Assembly (NCBI GenBank): GCA_030280995.1
Contig: JASXTE010000036.1
Span: 168,404 to 232,403 of the forward strand
From: Hemileia vastatrix
Taxonomy: Eukaryota; Basidiomycota; Pucciniomycetes; Pucciniales; Zaghouaniaceae
DNA length: 64,000 bases
Reading direction: 5' to 3'
Under the pieces are notes generated by a model. The model was not told where the DNA came from. It did no database searches and worked only from the letters and a program-made list of their open reading frames with translations. A program made the position numbers and the translations under genes. Positions 51,311 to 59,493 of this stretch are shown here, piece by piece; position 1 is the stretch's first letter, and the number at the start of each line of letters is the position of its first letter.

Positions 51311-52633
51311 TCACAGGTCACTCGCAAAACGATTACCACCACGAAAATGACGAAAAGGACCACTGTGGCCACTTGAACCAGTAGTTCCATGGACAGCAGC
51401 CATTCCGTACGGTTGATGAGGACGAACATTGATCATGGTATGAGTTTGCAGGGTAGGAGCAAGTATTTGATTTGTTGAGCCACGAGGTGCCATAGGTCCA
51501 CCCGTTGATTTACGAACCCAATTGACATGAGATTTACAACAACAGTAAGTAAATAGTTGGGCAAATGAGTCACCAAGTTCACGATTGGTCAGAGCATAGA
51601 CGAAGGAAAAAGCTGATGAATTGGCAACTGCTAACCACCAGGCAGTTCGGATAACATCTGCTTTTAAGGGTATCACAAGACTCAGGACAAGAGGACAGGT
51701 TAGGATAAAACTAAATGCGTAGACTATAGCATGACTTCTTAGCAAGTTTTCATCGGTCACTACGAAAGACGTACTGTTTCTTTCCTTCAACTGGCGCATT
51801 TGTATGAAGGCGCGCAGGAAGAATATAAGGGTCACCACCAAGTTGACCAAGAGAAAACAACCAGCCAATTGCATCCAGGCCAAAGGTTCAGGTGAAAGCG
51901 ATCGATTGGACCAAGATGGATCTACAAAGGGATCCATAGTTGTGCTGGACATCATCACCCTGTCGGGAGACATGGTGACCGGTACAATGGTTTTACGTGA
52001 TTTGTACATTGACGGTGAGCTAGTGTTGGACATTCCAATGACCGTTGTTGACTTGCTATTGGCTGAAAATTTACTTGGACTTATTGTAGACGTTGTTGAA
52101 GGAGTAGTTGTGACAGTTGAAATATTTCTATTGGATTCATCAGTAAATAATGAGCACACTTCAAACGCCCAATCATTGGAATAGTTGACCACGACGACAT
52201 ACAAACCCAAGATCCAGACGAGAAGAACTAAAATTAGAACACGTAGCTTCGAACAGTGCTGGCCGTAACGAGATTGACTTGTGAGGCCGAAGCAACAATC
52301 ACCAGCGATGAGAGAGGACGATAATGAGTGGATGGTTAAAGCGGCTAAAGTTGACAGCCATTGACCTTGACACAAGTTAATATCGTCTGGTGGAATAGCG
52401 GCCATGATGGCGATACAGGAAGACGGTAGAACCAAGACACTTACAATCAAATGACCAATTGAAAGAGAAGCCAGGTACGCGTTTCCTCTCTGTTGAAGTG
52501 AGGAGACCACAGTTATAGCTGAAACGATAAATATGCTTCCCATCGCCCCGAAAACTGAAAAAAAGGCGTACAGGAGCAATAACAACAGGCCATTAGAGTC
52601 TTGGTGACTCGGCCTGTTGCCTAAATCATTCAT
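51311..52633 (-). CDS. Orphan rhodopsin-like GPCR with degenerate class A motifs (440 aa)
   Basis: Intronless frame with seven hydrophobic segments; start taken at the ATG at 52631-52633 because the upstream extension has no ATG. TM1 runs about 16-40, TM2 54-78, TM3 89-111, TM4 130-149, a long Ser/Thr/Asn-rich second extracellular loop 150-250, TM5 251-275, TM6 300-323 and TM7 329-347, then a Cys-rich palmitoylation-like site and a Gly/His-rich tail. The conserved TM3/loop cysteines (Cys88, Cys160), Trp140 and Pro314 are kept. Class A signatures are altered: GS instead of GN in TM1 (Ser33), His61 at the usual TM2 Asp, DCC (112-114) instead of DRY, and FSFVY (342-346) instead of NPxxY. Topology makes the GPCR call safe; ligand and subfamily are unknown. 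An antisense frame (51804-52184) is a shadow. Confidence 0.82.
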   Translation of the reverse strand: MNDLGNRPSHQDSNGLLLLLLYAFFSVFGAMGSIFIVSAITVVSSLQQRGNAYLASLSIGHLIVSVLVLPSSCIAIMAAIPPDDINLCQGQWLSTLAALTIHSLSSSLIAGDCCFGLTSQSRYGQHCSKLRVLILVLLVWILGLYVVVVNYSNDWAFEVCSLFTDESNRNISTVTTTPSTTSTISPSKFSANSKSTTVIGMSNTSSPSMYKSRKTIVPVTMSPDRVMMSSTTMDPFVDPSWSNRSLSPEPLAWMQLAGCFLLVNLVVTLIFFLRAFIQMRQLKERNSTSFVVTDENLLRSHAIVYAFSFILTCPLVLSLVIPLKADVIRTAWWLAVANSSAFSFVYALTNRELGDSFAQLFTYCCCKSHVNWVRKSTGGPMAPRGSTNQILAPTLQTHTMINVRPHQPYGMAAVHGTTGSSGHSGPFRHFRGGNRFASDL

Positions 52634-53725
52634 CCCATCGGTGCCAATGTCACTCGCAACAACAAACCTTGGCACCCGACCTCATCCTTTCTCTTCCTTC
52701 GCTCTACTGGTCTCTTTTTCCTCTTTTCTCTCTTTCTCTCTCTCTTTCTTCCTTCTCTACTTCTTCTTCACTCTCACTTCGCCTCACACAACAGGTGCTT
52801 CTCAGAATCTGCCATCTAATCGATCTAAAGTCACTTTCGAGAGGACACAGAGAGCGCTTTCCTTTATGCGTCATTTCCACCTCGCGGATCATCATTCGCT
52901 CCATCAATTGTCACTCATTTCATCCTTTGATGTCAAACATTTCATCCTTCACCCAAAATAACTTTAACCACTTGAACTAATTGAACCAATTAGATGAAAT
53001 AGTAAAAATTGAATTCTCCTTGCAAAATCTGTCAACGCATTCTTAGAAATCGATCCTTCGAGTTCTGTGAGGTTGACTCTGATTCCAGTTCTAGCGCATG
53101 AGTCGAAATTGAAGATCGATTTAACAGTTCATTACAAATAATACATCACTTATTTATATTTTCACCACGCATGTGAATGTAACCAGTCGCAATGACACAG
53201 GTAAATAGTTAATTGAACATTCGCAGGATGACTCATTCTCGTCACTGGTCAAAAAATGCAAACTTCATTGATATCTTAATGTTTAATCAAAATTTCCTTG
53301 TCTATTGTTCAGACTGGTAATACTCACTGTTGATGATGAAGTGATCGTTGAACTTTATTATCAATCTGTACTCAATACTGTAACAATCGGCATACATTTC
53401 AAGTATCATTAAAGAGAATGAGAGAAATGATTGTTAAATCGATCGACTTGTGTGACATAAAAGTAAAAATAGTGAATGTATCTTTAGAAAAGGGTGGACA
53501 CATCAACAGACAAGATAAAATCATTAAATTTTTTGGACATTAGAAAGTTAAAAAATCATTAGTAATGGTGTAATTGCTTTTCACTGTAAATGGTCTGTAT
53601 CAGAATAAATTGTCAAGGGAAGCTCTATCACTTTTCTTTCTCTTTTTCTCTTTGACTTTGAGACCTTGAATCTTTGAATCATTTTTAAGCTTTTCAGTAG
53701 ACTACTGACTGCATTAACTTCCGCT
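52634..53725. other. Spacer between the GPCR and acid phosphatase genes
   Basis: 1.1 kb upstream of the GPCR start and downstream of the acid phosphatase stop (both genes minus strand). It begins with a CT-rich stretch (about 52720-52780), otherwise AT-rich. It should contain the GPCR promoter and the phosphatase 3' UTR. No gene seen. Confidence 0.5.
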
Positions 53726-54811
53726 TTAGTCATGTTTAAGCTTTAACATTGAATCACCATCATTATCATTTTGAAATTTGCATTTTTCTCTCCAATTGCC
53801 GTCGATTGAAAATTTATTTGTGGCTCGATAGAAAGACTCAAAAGAGCACAAACCGTCATCAGGGCACAAGGGTGGTTTCAATCGCCTGTATGATAAATCA
53901 TACAAATCATCAATCATCATAATCTCCACAAAGAGATCTCCTCGATGACGATGTAATTCTATTATCATAGATGATGAGTATTGAGGCATGTAGTCAATCG
54001 GAAAACCTAAAGAACGTAAGAGGATGAGCAAGTTGGCATCGTGTGTAGATTGGAAGTAAAATTTGGACTTAAATGTCCCATTAAACATTTTGTTAATGTC
54101 GTCAAGTGTTTCTCCAGCAGCCAAAGTGACAATGTCATCATTTTCAAAGCTCTTGGTCAAACCTTTGACAATGAGTGAAAGAGCAGTATTCAAGACTCCA
54201 GGAGTGATCCATGGAGGTGGTTGTAACTTTTGCTCTACCATGATTCGATAAGTATCAAACACGATGAAAAAGTTAATGAGAGCATGTCTGGGGGCAAAAC
54301 CCATGTGATGATTGATATATTTTAACAAAGCTCGATGCTTTTCTTGTATTTCTTTGTTCCACTCTTTGTCAAACAACAATTGCCGAAGAGTTGGACATGT
54401 CGATTCCATCGAATAAGAACCATTAACGATTACCTTGAAAGCAGATGTGTCATTTGAGTTTGTTAAACCTTTTAAAAAGTACTCCATTGATTCTTGACAT
54501 CTTTCAATTGGTGATGATGCCAGCATAATTTTGTTGGGACTTTTGTTGACATTTTTCCAATCAAATGATGAGTATCTCCGAGCAATTATCTCACCAAGAA
54601 AGTGAGCTCGGATTTTACCCTTTTCAGTTAACTGACCATGTTCTTCCTCAGACCATAAATTCTTATGATAAGCTTTCGGATAGAAAATGGTTGGATTTCG
54701 ATCAGCATGTCTGAATATGATGACAACTGATTCCAATGTACAACCAATCAAGGTAAACTGACTATATAACACAGTTAGCAGTGTGAACAAGATGAATCTC
54801 AGAAGAACCAT
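53726..54811 (-). CDS. Histidine acid phosphatase, secreted or lysosomal (361 aa)
   Basis: Branch 2 histidine phosphatase hydrolysing phosphomonoesters at acid pH. An N-terminal signal peptide (MVLLRFILFTLLTVLYSQF) precedes the catalytic motif RHADRNP at 34-40, which carries the nucleophilic histidine and two phosphate-binding arginines. LTEKGK follows at 61-66. The proton donor pair His257-Asp258 is in STHDANLL. Several N-glycosylation sites (NGS, NGT, NDT) agree with a secretory route. Length is slightly under the 380-420 aa of prostatic or lysosomal relatives and there is no C-terminal membrane anchor, so a soluble form is expected. Intronless; ATG at 54809-54811. Tick and mite homologues are common, but substrate cannot be read from sequence. 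Confidence 0.92.
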   Translation of the reverse strand: MVLLRFILFTLLTVLYSQFTLIGCTLESVVIIFRHADRNPTIFYPKAYHKNLWSEEEHGQLTEKGKIRAHFLGEIIARRYSSFDWKNVNKSPNKIMLASSPIERCQESMEYFLKGLTNSNDTSAFKVIVNGSYSMESTCPTLRQLLFDKEWNKEIQEKHRALLKYINHHMGFAPRHALINFFIVFDTYRIMVEQKLQPPPWITPGVLNTALSLIVKGLTKSFENDDIVTLAAGETLDDINKMFNGTFKSKFYFQSTHDANLLILLRSLGFPIDYMPQYSSSMIIELHRHRGDLFVEIMMIDDLYDLSYRRLKPPLCPDDGLCSFESFYRATNKFSIDGNWREKCKFQNDNDGDSMLKLKHD

Positions 54812-56265
54812 GAATGAAGTGAATGGAAAAATGAAAATAGAACTCGATGTCGATGTATGGATGAAAAGTACGACAAGGAAATTGTGGGTGAGAATGAAGA
54901 TTCAGTAGGTTATTCAATTGCAGTCACGGACGACGCCCCAAGTATGAGGAAAAATTATCACTGTCCACTGTAATTATATAAAACAACTTTACGTGATTTA
55001 TCAACACACAAGTTTATTTGATTATTTTACAAGGTTCTATATTTCATGTTAATAGAAGATAGAAGATAGAAGGTAAGTTGAAAGAAATAAACTACTCTGG
55101 TGACGCAGTAAAGTGCAAATGAGTAAACAGCAAAGTAAATTATTATTTTAACACTAAAAAATATGTTAATATGACGTCTGTAAACTCATAAATACAAAGA
55201 GATTATTTGAATAAGCATTGTTTGACAGCTGTAACTCACAAGTAAAGAGTGTGTAGAGTTACAGTCGGCGTGTCGTCGATCACCGATGATGAACTGACGA
55301 CCGATGATGGACAATGTTGTAGACAATATTCAGTGGTATTAGTGTAGATACTTGCTGGTTGATGTTGAGTACTGTTGCAGCAAAACAGATATGAGCAGAG
55401 AATACCGCAGCTATCAGCTGATGGAGGGGTCATTTTGTCAAAAAGGTATCCTTACCACACTCACCAAATACATTGCGTATTGTTCATACCAGTTGACTGT
55501 GATTTACTCTTGAAACCTGCATGTTTATCAATGATAGGTCAAAGGTACTGACAAATCAGTGCTCCTGATATTTCATTTATTTTGTAAATTTATTTTCCTT
55601 CCTAATGATTTCTTTACATTCTATTTGTGTGCCATTAGATGACAATTATTTGTACCTGTCTCTTCTTGTCAAGCACAAAAGTTGTCTTCGCTTGTCGTGT
55701 ATTCCTATTCATGTGGTTACGTTGTCACCGAGTTTGTTATTAAACTGGTATTTCAATGTTGGATACGTGTTTAGTGTACCATTGAAATGAATTGCTCATT
55801 TCTATGGAAACGAAACTTTGAGACAGGCTAGTGAGTGAATAAAAATGTTGCCGTGTTTTGTGTCCTGCGTTTTCTTTGGTGAAGAAAAGGAACATAATAA
55901 GGTGAAGACCAAGGTAAAGACCAAGTGAAGGAAAAAGGCAAAGACGAAGGTTCGAAGAATCCACCTTGAAGAAAATAATTTATGCGCTAAATGTTTGCTG
56001 CTGTTCTCATCGAGCTTGCCAACCAGAAAGTACATCTGCAGTAGAAGGACATCAATTGCAAAGGTAACTGGATACTCGGAGTCAATTGATACTGAGGACG
56101 AACTCATTCATATCTTAGTCTTATCGTTTACACTATGAACTGTCATTATTTAATTGATCTGATTTCTTCCCGTCAGTGAATCTACCCGTCTCTTGGTCTG
56201 ATATTTAAGAGAAGAACAATCAAATATATTTGAATATAATTGAATATAATTGAATATAATCAAAT
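54812..56265. other. Divergent spacer between acid phosphatase and RING genes
   Basis: 1.45 kb. An AT-rich TATATAAA-like element near 54974 could serve the phosphatase gene. Two ATG-started minus-strand frames lie here: 65 aa with six cysteines (55236-55433) and 101 aa with one hydrophobic segment (55802-56107). Neither shows a family motif or splice support, and I do not annotate them as genes. Three 10 bp repeats end the spacer. Confidence 0.4.
56231..56260. repeat. Three perfect copies of TGAATATAAT just before the RING gene start
   Basis: A 10 bp unit repeated exactly three times, ending 5 bp upstream of the ATG at 56266, in an AT-rich leader. It would be in the 5' UTR or the core promoter. 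Confidence 0.9.
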
Positions 56266-57276
56266 ATGGGTCATGTTGTGTCAACCAAAGCAATGTCCGA
56301 AGTGGAGATTGAACGGTTGGAGGAAGAAGTGGCTGGAGCAACCTACGAATCTATTGACGATTACAAGTGTCGAATAAGCAAAGGAAAACACAACCTTAAA
56401 TCCCAAGTTAGATCTCAATCAATTGATGAAACAACTGGTGAAGAGTGTCCCATTTGCACGGAAGAAATTTTACTACGTGACCTTGCCAAGTTAGATCCAT
56501 GCAATCACGAATTCCATCAGGAATGCATCAATCAATGGCTTGAAGACCATGGAACTTGTCCTAATTGTCGAGCTGAAGTGTCCCAAGTGGTCTTTAACTA
56601 CAAAAGATGCAACATGAAAAAATTTCCGAGTGATGATTTTGCCGAAGAAGATGAAGATGATGAGGAAGATGAAGGAGAACCTGATCGACCAGCAAATCCA
56701 ATCGTTGATGATCGTCCTGACAGTGTTCTTAATGGCGATATCAACAGTCTCATTTTGGATTTGAATGAATCTCTCTACTCAACTACATTTGGATGTAACA
56801 TCATCCTTGGCTACAATGATATTGAGTCTGATGCGGATTGGTGTGACTTGTCGGACCCAACGAGTGGATCAAATGCCCAAAAATTCACAGTTAAAATCAA
56901 CGATGACGACTCCTTCTTCGTGACGTTTACTTTTACTTATCCAGAAGTTGTCATTGGACCAACAGATTCAACTTACCACTGGCAGTTGGTACGTGATGAC
57001 GAAGTTGTGGTCAATGTTCAACCGGGTGAAAAAGTGACCCTTCGAGGAGTGTATTATCTTCATCTTCCCAACTACTTCATCCAGTTGGACAATGGAACAC
57101 TGTTTGATTTGAAAGAAGACTCAGCTCTCAATGAATTCCTCTTTCCAACTGAAGAGACTCTCAATCAAATGGACTCTCTTCAGAGAGAAAGAGTAGAACG
57201 AATTAATCAGTTTATGCAAAATCTGCGATCTCACTATCAAATCACAAACGAAGAAAATGAAGATTTGAGAGAATGA
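56266..57276 (+). CDS. RING-H2 finger protein with N-myristoylation-type start and unknown C-terminal domain (336 aa)
   Basis: Probable E3 ubiquitin ligase. The start MGHVVST fits the N-myristoylation consensus (Gly2, Ser6). A RING-H2 finger spans 61-101: C61-x2-C64, C79-x-H81, H84-x2-C87, C98-x2-C101, with Trp91 in the usual E2-contact position (INQWLED). A strongly acidic stretch (about 121-140) follows. Residues about 165-290 form a beta-strand-rich region with alternating hydrophobic residues (for example FFVTFTFTYPEVVIG and EKVTLRGVYYLHLP) that I cannot assign to a family. The C-terminus is helical and charged. Intronless. The RING call is firm; substrate, membrane location and the C-terminal fold are inferred or unknown. 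Confidence 0.87.
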   Translation: MGHVVSTKAMSEVEIERLEEEVAGATYESIDDYKCRISKGKHNLKSQVRSQSIDETTGEECPICTEEILLRDLAKLDPCNHEFHQECINQWLEDHGTCPNCRAEVSQVVFNYKRCNMKKFPSDDFAEEDEDDEEDEGEPDRPANPIVDDRPDSVLNGDINSLILDLNESLYSTTFGCNIILGYNDIESDADWCDLSDPTSGSNAQKFTVKINDDDSFFVTFTFTYPEVVIGPTDSTYHWQLVRDDEVVVNVQPGEKVTLRGVYYLHLPNYFIQLDNGTLFDLKEDSALNEFLFPTEETLNQMDSLQRERVERINQFMQNLRSHYQITNEENEDLRE

Positions 57277-58501
57277 AGAATTTAATTTAGATCACGTAAA
57301 TAATTTTTCAACCAGAAGAAACTGATGAATTACCTCATAAATTATGAAAATTATTAATCATGAAAACTAGTCAACTGAATTGGATGGATGATCAATAATT
57401 TTGTATCTTTGTAACTTTTTCTGTCTCTCAACTTCACCAGTATCCAACTAATAGTTACTCATCCAGCCCAATTCGGTCAAAAGTGTACTTGTTGAAGTTT
57501 CTATTTGTCATATGAGTTTAACTGATCTTTATTATTTGTACACCAGAACTCATCATCACTCAGATCAACTTTTTTTAACCGGCTAATTACTTTTAATTTT
57601 GCAATGTCACACAGTTTGATTCCTACACATGATGACGATGATGATACTTGAACACGAACACTTGACAAAAATTTGTCCGTTCTAAGCTCTGAGTCAAATG
57701 AATTGAATTCTCTCAAAGATAATCTATGTCTCATGTCACATTCTAAATTCTTGTGAATTCTTGTCCGTTGGTAAATCGAATAAAACTCGAACTCAGAATC
57801 AGCAGCATATCGACCATTCAGCAGAATCCGCTTTTTTCATTATTTCTTTACCTTCAGTCACTCAAAGTCCAGTTCGTGAGGAAATTGTGTCATTGCGGAT
57901 TCGGAAAATAATTATTCTGCCAACGAGCTCGATTGCGATCGAAGGTAATCAGCACGAAAAGTGTCACCAGAGCAACACTTACATGTATTCTCAACTGATA
58001 AATGAGGTAAGGTTTGTCAGATGAATGCAGTTGAATGAAAAAATAAAAAATAAAAAATTCTCTCACAACTTTTCATTTAAAAGTAAAAGCAGTTTGACAA
58101 TTTTTAGATATCGATTGTCGGACACAGGAATGAGAATGAAAAAATGAAAAGTAAATATAATTCTAAACCTAAACTGGTTCCATCTGTTCATCAGATGGAG
58201 CAACTGACGTTTTTACCATCTGAGGTTCTCCATTTTTGAAAGACAGACAGTCTTACCTCTCTTTAAGCACTTTACACTACGAACTGGTTTTTTAGAGTAT
58301 TCGTGATTTTACTTTACATGCACTAACGGTATAAAAAAGACTCTCGAGAAAGAGAACTGTACTTTTTCTCACAGTCGGTTGATAGTTTACCAACGGTTAC
58401 TTCATTCACTGTCTACAAGACACAGGGTGGGACTGCAATTTTGTCGGAATCTCGTGGTGTGATAGTGGAATTTATCAACTGTGAACCGGCTGCCGGTGAT
58501 C
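57277..58501. other. Spacer with possible 5' exons of the BED-like gene
   Basis: 1.2 kb. The first part should hold the RING gene 3' UTR. A 149 nt segment at 57858-58006 has a strong acceptor (pyrimidine-rich, TTCAG) and donor (GAG then GTAAGG), and another acceptor CTCACAG ends at 58374. A TATA-like TATAAAAA lies at 58330-58337. A minus-strand ATG frame of 77 codons (57501-57734) shows no recognised domain. Confidence 0.4.
58330..58337 (+). promoter_or_regulatory. Candidate TATA box upstream of the BED-like gene
   Basis: TATAAAAA, 165 bp 5' of the ATG at 58502. A start site about 30 bp downstream would give a 5' UTR of roughly 140 nt. It competes with the alternative that this stretch is an intron ending at 58374. 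Confidence 0.3.
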
Positions 58502-59278
58502 ATGTCAAATGTCAGTGATGAAGATGAACATTACACACATCAAAGTAAAGATGATACCAACGATAGTGAAGTCAACGGTGAAAAAAGTGTTAAAGGCGGC
58601 AAACCCAAAGGACCTGAACATGAATATTTCACCTTTGTCGAAATGGTCAATGGTAGACCAAAACTTAAATGTAATTATTGTTCCCAAAATATTATGAGAC
58701 ATGCTGAAAGGATGAGATCACATTTACTTCAAAAGTGTCCTGGTGCTCCGAATGAAGTGAAAAGTAAATTCAAAGGAACTGTAAAACCTCGAATTGATGG
58801 TAAGAACTCTAGAACTTTTGAATCTATGGATAAAAGTAATTCTTCAAGTAAGCGTCTTCGATTATCTGGTGTAAATATTTCTGATGGTTCATCTGATGAC
58901 GATAATGATCAAGATATATCGGAAGAAAACAGTGCAGCAGTATTTAAACTACTATCAACATTGTTGAAAGAAACCTCCGACAGCAATTCAGAAGAAACTT
59001 CTTCATCTAAAAAGTCCATCAAACAAATGTCCAATGTTGAGATCGATCGTGAATTGAAAGAAATGCAAGTTAAAAAGATGAGAACTCAAGTCAAAATGAT
59101 GGAGGAGCAGATGCAACTGTACACCAGCTTAGGCTATAAATTAGGTAAATTGTTAGGATCTATGGATGAGTTTTTCAAAACGAAAAACAATCAATCTAAA
59201 GAATTTAAAATCGTTGAAGTTAGTCAAATGGACACATCAGCAATACCTCCTAATAACATGGTTAGAGGACCACCTTGA
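58502..59278 (+). CDS. Small BED/C2H-type zinc-finger protein with C-terminal coiled coil (258 aa)
   Basis: Probable nuclear DNA- or chromatin-binding protein. Residues about 37-85 hold a BED-like finger: an aromatic lead-in EYFTFVEM, KCNYC, then HAERMRSHLLQKC, so the ligands look like C-x2-C and H-x4-C rather than the classic C2H2. A basic, Ser-rich linker with acidic patches follows, then a charged helix with heptad pattern (ELKEMQVKKMRTQVKMMEEQ). No transposase catalytic region is present. Such stand-alone BED-type proteins are often derived from hAT transposases, but that origin is inference. The upstream part of the frame lacks an ATG, so 58502 is chosen. AATAAA occurs 43 nt after the stop. 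Confidence 0.62.
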   Translation: MSNVSDEDEHYTHQSKDDTNDSEVNGEKSVKGGKPKGPEHEYFTFVEMVNGRPKLKCNYCSQNIMRHAERMRSHLLQKCPGAPNEVKSKFKGTVKPRIDGKNSRTFESMDKSNSSSKRLRLSGVNISDGSSDDDNDQDISEENSAAVFKLLSTLLKETSDSNSEETSSSKKSIKQMSNVEIDRELKEMQVKKMRTQVKMMEEQMQLYTSLGYKLGKLLGSMDEFFKTKNNQSKEFKIVEVSQMDTSAIPPNNMVRGPP

Positions 59279-59321
59279 TCGTATTTTATACTTTGCATAT
59301 ACCCTGAGCCAAGTTAACTTG

Positions 59322-59327
59322 AATAAA
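59322..59327 (+). promoter_or_regulatory. Polyadenylation signal of the BED-like gene
   Basis: AATAAA 43 nt after the stop codon. Confidence 0.65.
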
Positions 59328-59441
59328 ATCTTTCTTCTATCATCTGCCAAGTCGAGAATATTCTTTTTATCTCTATCAAAGAGAACATATCAAGAGATCA
59401 AGTGCCTAAAGTGTCTTGAGCCGTCTTGATTTCCCTTAACT

Positions 59442-59447
59442 TTTATT
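59442..59447 (-). promoter_or_regulatory. Polyadenylation signal of the fatty acyl-CoA reductase gene
   Basis: AATAAA on the minus strand 46 nt past the reductase stop, tail-to-tail with the BED-like gene. Confidence 0.65.
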
Positions 59448-59493
59448 ATTTATAACGAGTGTGTATATTAAACAATTCATACTAAACAATTTT

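Noticed and set aside
51804..52184. Plus-strand frame of 126 codons
   Set aside because: Antisense shadow of the GPCR coding sequence.
51311..52633. Horizontal transfer or retroposition as the reason for the intronless GPCR
   Set aside because: Most neighbours are also intronless with similar base composition, so lack of introns is the local norm and no transfer signal is visible.
55236..55433. Small minus-strand ORF with six cysteines (65 aa)
   Set aside because: It has an ATG but no signal peptide, no pairing with known Cys-rich families, and no splice or polyadenylation support.
55802..56107. Minus-strand ORF with one hydrophobic segment (101 aa)
   Set aside because: The hydrophobic stretch is encoded by a simple GA-rich repeat region; no homology seen.
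57501..57734. Minus-strand ATG frame of 77 codons
   Set aside because: Composition is not low-complexity, but no domain, promoter or reliable splice partner was found; it could be the RING gene 3' UTR antisense.
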